Shown here piece after piece: positions 5,456 through 6,652 of a DNA stretch of 6,652 nt. The DNA comes from an uncultured bacterium (GTDB lineage Bacteria > Cyanobacteriota > Vampirovibrionia > Gastranaerophilales > Gastranaerophilaceae), in contig CAPYQR010000003.1 in the NCBI GenBank assembly GCA_948742005.1, positions 20,993-27,644 of the forward strand, given 5' to 3'. The notes under the pieces are model-generated. The model was given only the letters and a program-made list of their open reading frames with translations, had not been told where the DNA came from and searched no databases. Position numbers and translations under genes: made by a program. Position 1 is the first letter of the stretch; each line of letters begins with the position of its first letter.

Positions 5456-6474
5456 TTGAAAATAAAAACAATATAAAAGTTTCAATAATAATTCCTGTTT
5501 ATAATTCTTCTAAATATTTAGATGAATGTTTAACTTCATGCATTAATCAAACATTAAAAGAAATTGAAATCGTTGTTGTTAACGACGGTTCAACTGATAA
5601 CAGCTTAGAAATTATTGAAAAATATGCAAAAAACGATAAAAGAATTAAAATCATCAATAAAAAGAATGAAGGCGCAGGGGCTGCGCGTAATTTTGCAATT
5701 AATAATTGTAATAAAAGCGAGTTTATTCTTTTTTTAGATAGTGATGATTATTTAGAATTAAATGCGCTTGAGATTTTGTATAGTTGTATGATTGAAGAAA
5801 AATCGGATGTTATATTTTTTAATGTCAATTGGATTTTTGAAGAAATTAATGCTAAAAATAAATGTATTACAATTTCTCCTTATTGCGCGCGTTTTAAGAA
5901 AAGTCCTTTTAAAATTGAGGAAGCTTATGATATTTTGTTTGATACAAATGCACTTTCTTTTAGGATGTATAGAAAAAAACTCTGGATAGAAAAAAATATA
6001 AAATACACAAATCACAAACTCGCAGAAGACGCGCTTCCTTATTTTGAATATCTTGCAAATAGCAAAATAATCAGTTTTTGCGAAGAACATCTTTATAATT
6101 ACAGAAAACATCCAAAAAGTGTAACGGCTTCAACACAAGATAAAGTAAACGATTTATTTGAAATTTTTTATTTATGCGAAAAAGCAATTTTAAAAACAAA
6201 AACAGGGGGATTTTTAATTGAATCCTATTTAAACAACAGAATAAGAAGCTTTATTTTCTGGCTTCACAGTTTGCCTTTGAATAAAAGAAAAGATTATTAC
6301 AAAAAAGTCCGCAAAGTGTTTTTATATATTAAAAATAAATATGGTTTTGAAAAAGCTAAAAATTCTGAGTTTTTTGAAGAATTTAAAAAGATAATAAGAC
6401 TTTCATATTTTAAATATCGTTTTTTAAATTTAACAAAAACTGTTTTTATAATTTTAAAATCGCATTTTGCATAA
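5452..6474 (+). CDS. Family 2 glycosyltransferase (GT-A fold)
   Basis: A 340-residue inverting glycosyltransferase that would add a sugar from a nucleotide-sugar donor to the growing surface glycan in the cytoplasm. The GT2 landmarks are clear: VSIIIPVYN at residues 10-18, VVVNDGSTDNS at 41-51 (Asp45 contacts the nucleotide), NEGAGAARN at 72-80, the metal-binding FLDSDD at 94-99, and an acidic ED pair at 192-193 as candidate catalytic base. LYNYRKHPKSVT (214-225) closes the catalytic domain. The remaining ~115 residues are basic and aromatic, with no convincing transmembrane helix, and may bind acceptor or membrane. The ATG overlaps the previous stop as ATGA, with only a weak GGA at 5443-5445, so translational coupling is likely. 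Length is normal for EpsJ/WcaA-like enzymes. Sugar specificity cannot be read from the sequence. Confidence 0.93.
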   Translation: MIENKNNIKVSIIIPVYNSSKYLDECLTSCINQTLKEIEIVVVNDGSTDNSLEIIEKYAKNDKRIKIINKKNEGAGAARNFAINNCNKSEFILFLDSDDYLELNALEILYSCMIEEKSDVIFFNVNWIFEEINAKNKCITISPYCARFKKSPFKIEEAYDILFDTNALSFRMYRKKLWIEKNIKYTNHKLAEDALPYFEYLANSKIISFCEEHLYNYRKHPKSVTASTQDKVNDLFEIFYLCEKAILKTKTGGFLIESYLNNRIRSFIFWLHSLPLNKRKDYYKKVRKVFLYIKNKYGFEKAKNSEFFEEFKKIIRLSYFKYRFLNLTKTVFIILKSHFA

Positions 6475-6479
6475 AGGAG
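6474..6479 (+). promoter_or_regulatory. Strong ribosome binding site for the radical SAM gene (decides a GTG start)
   Basis: AAGGAG begins at the last base of the glycosyltransferase stop codon and ends six bases before a GTG at 6486. There is no ATG in this frame nearby, so this site decides the GTG start. It is the best Shine-Dalgarno match in the window. Confidence 0.85.
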
Positions 6480-6485
6480 TAAAAA

Positions 6486-6652
6486 GTGAAACTGAAAACT
6501 TTAATTAAAATAATAAAATCAATCAAAAAACTTTGCGAAAAACTGCTTTTAATTCTTCCTTGCTCTATTCAAGATTTTATTTTAAAAAAATTTAAAAAAA
6601 GATATTTATCTCAAGTCGAATTCCACATCGTTGACCATTGCAACTTAAATTG
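6486..6652 (+). CDS. Radical SAM protein, N-terminal fragment (continues beyond right edge)
   Basis: The 55 visible codons begin with a strongly basic, amphipathic segment rich in Lys, Leu and Ile (1-40), followed by VEFHIVDHCNLN (44-55). The last two bases, TG, are the start of a codon that is Cys if the CX3C pattern holds (Cys52, then residue 56). This beta-strand followed by xxCNLxC is the entry to the radical SAM fold, whose CX3CX2C cysteines bind the [4Fe-4S] cluster that cleaves S-adenosylmethionine. Radical SAM proteins with an N terminus of this kind (VDHCNLNC) recur in capsule and LPS gene clusters, where their substrate is mostly unknown. Start is GTG with AAGGAG six bases upstream, 11 bases after the glycosyltransferase stop, so it belongs to the same operon. 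The third cysteine and everything after it lie outside the window. Confidence 0.8.
   Translation, partial: MKLKTLIKIIKSIKKLCEKLLLILPCSIQDFILKKFKKRYLSQVEFHIVDHCNLN

Noticed and set aside
5758..6111. Minus-strand open frame of 117 codons within the glycosyltransferase gene
   Set aside because: It overlaps conserved GT2 coding sequence including the catalytic ED region, and shows only low-complexity Phe/Ile/Lys composition.
1..6652. CRISPR array, tRNA or rRNA gene, insertion sequence or integrase
   Set aside because: No regularly spaced repeats, no cloverleaf-like GC-rich segment, no transposase motifs and no long terminal repeats were found; nearly every base is in one of six coding regions.

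Overview
The window is a very AT-rich stretch of bacterial DNA with almost no non-coding space. It holds two divergent gene groups separated by one 107-base intergenic region at 3649-3755. The low GC, the compact overlapping genes and the surface-glycan gene types suit a low-GC host-associated or anaerobic bacterium. Gut Gastranaerophilales (Melainabacteria), Campylobacterota, Fusobacteria and low-GC Firmicutes all remain possible. The sequence alone does not settle the taxon, and no rRNA or other marker gene is present.

Left half (1-3648, minus strand): a two-gene restriction-modification (R-M) operon. The first gene encodes an 839-residue fused DNA methyltransferase. It has a complete C5-cytosine methyltransferase at the N terminus and a gamma-class (Eco57I/TaqI-like) N6-adenine methyltransferase at the C terminus. 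One base after its stop codon comes a protein that runs off the left edge and carries an HNH nuclease motif; I translated it by hand as 375 codons without a stop. One polypeptide with two methylation chemistries plus a separate HNH endonuclease is the layout expected of a Type IIS-like system with an asymmetric site, in which each strand needs its own methyl mark. HpyAV and MnlI are the named analogues I consider closest, from memory of the families rather than from an alignment.

Right half (3756-6652, plus strand): a tightly coupled operon for a surface glycopolymer. In order it holds a 133-residue Rossmann-like protein, a CDP-glycerol glycerophosphotransferase (TagB/TagF-like) family protein, a family 2 glycosyltransferase and the first 55 codons of a radical SAM protein that ends at the window edge exactly at its CX3C motif. 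Overlaps of 1 and 4 bases and a strong ribosome binding site at the last junction indicate one transcript. The likely product is a cell-surface polysaccharide (capsule, LPS or teichoic-acid-like) carrying glycerol-phosphate or a similar phosphodiester-linked group.

The intergenic region holds back-to-back promoter candidates whose -35 boxes lie only eight bases apart. A 10-base-period direct repeat and a short dyad are centred on them. The R-M promoter's -10 box ends six bases before the only usable start codon, so the methyltransferase mRNA may be leaderless. The R-M genes have no well-placed Shine-Dalgarno sequence, whereas three of the four glycan genes do.
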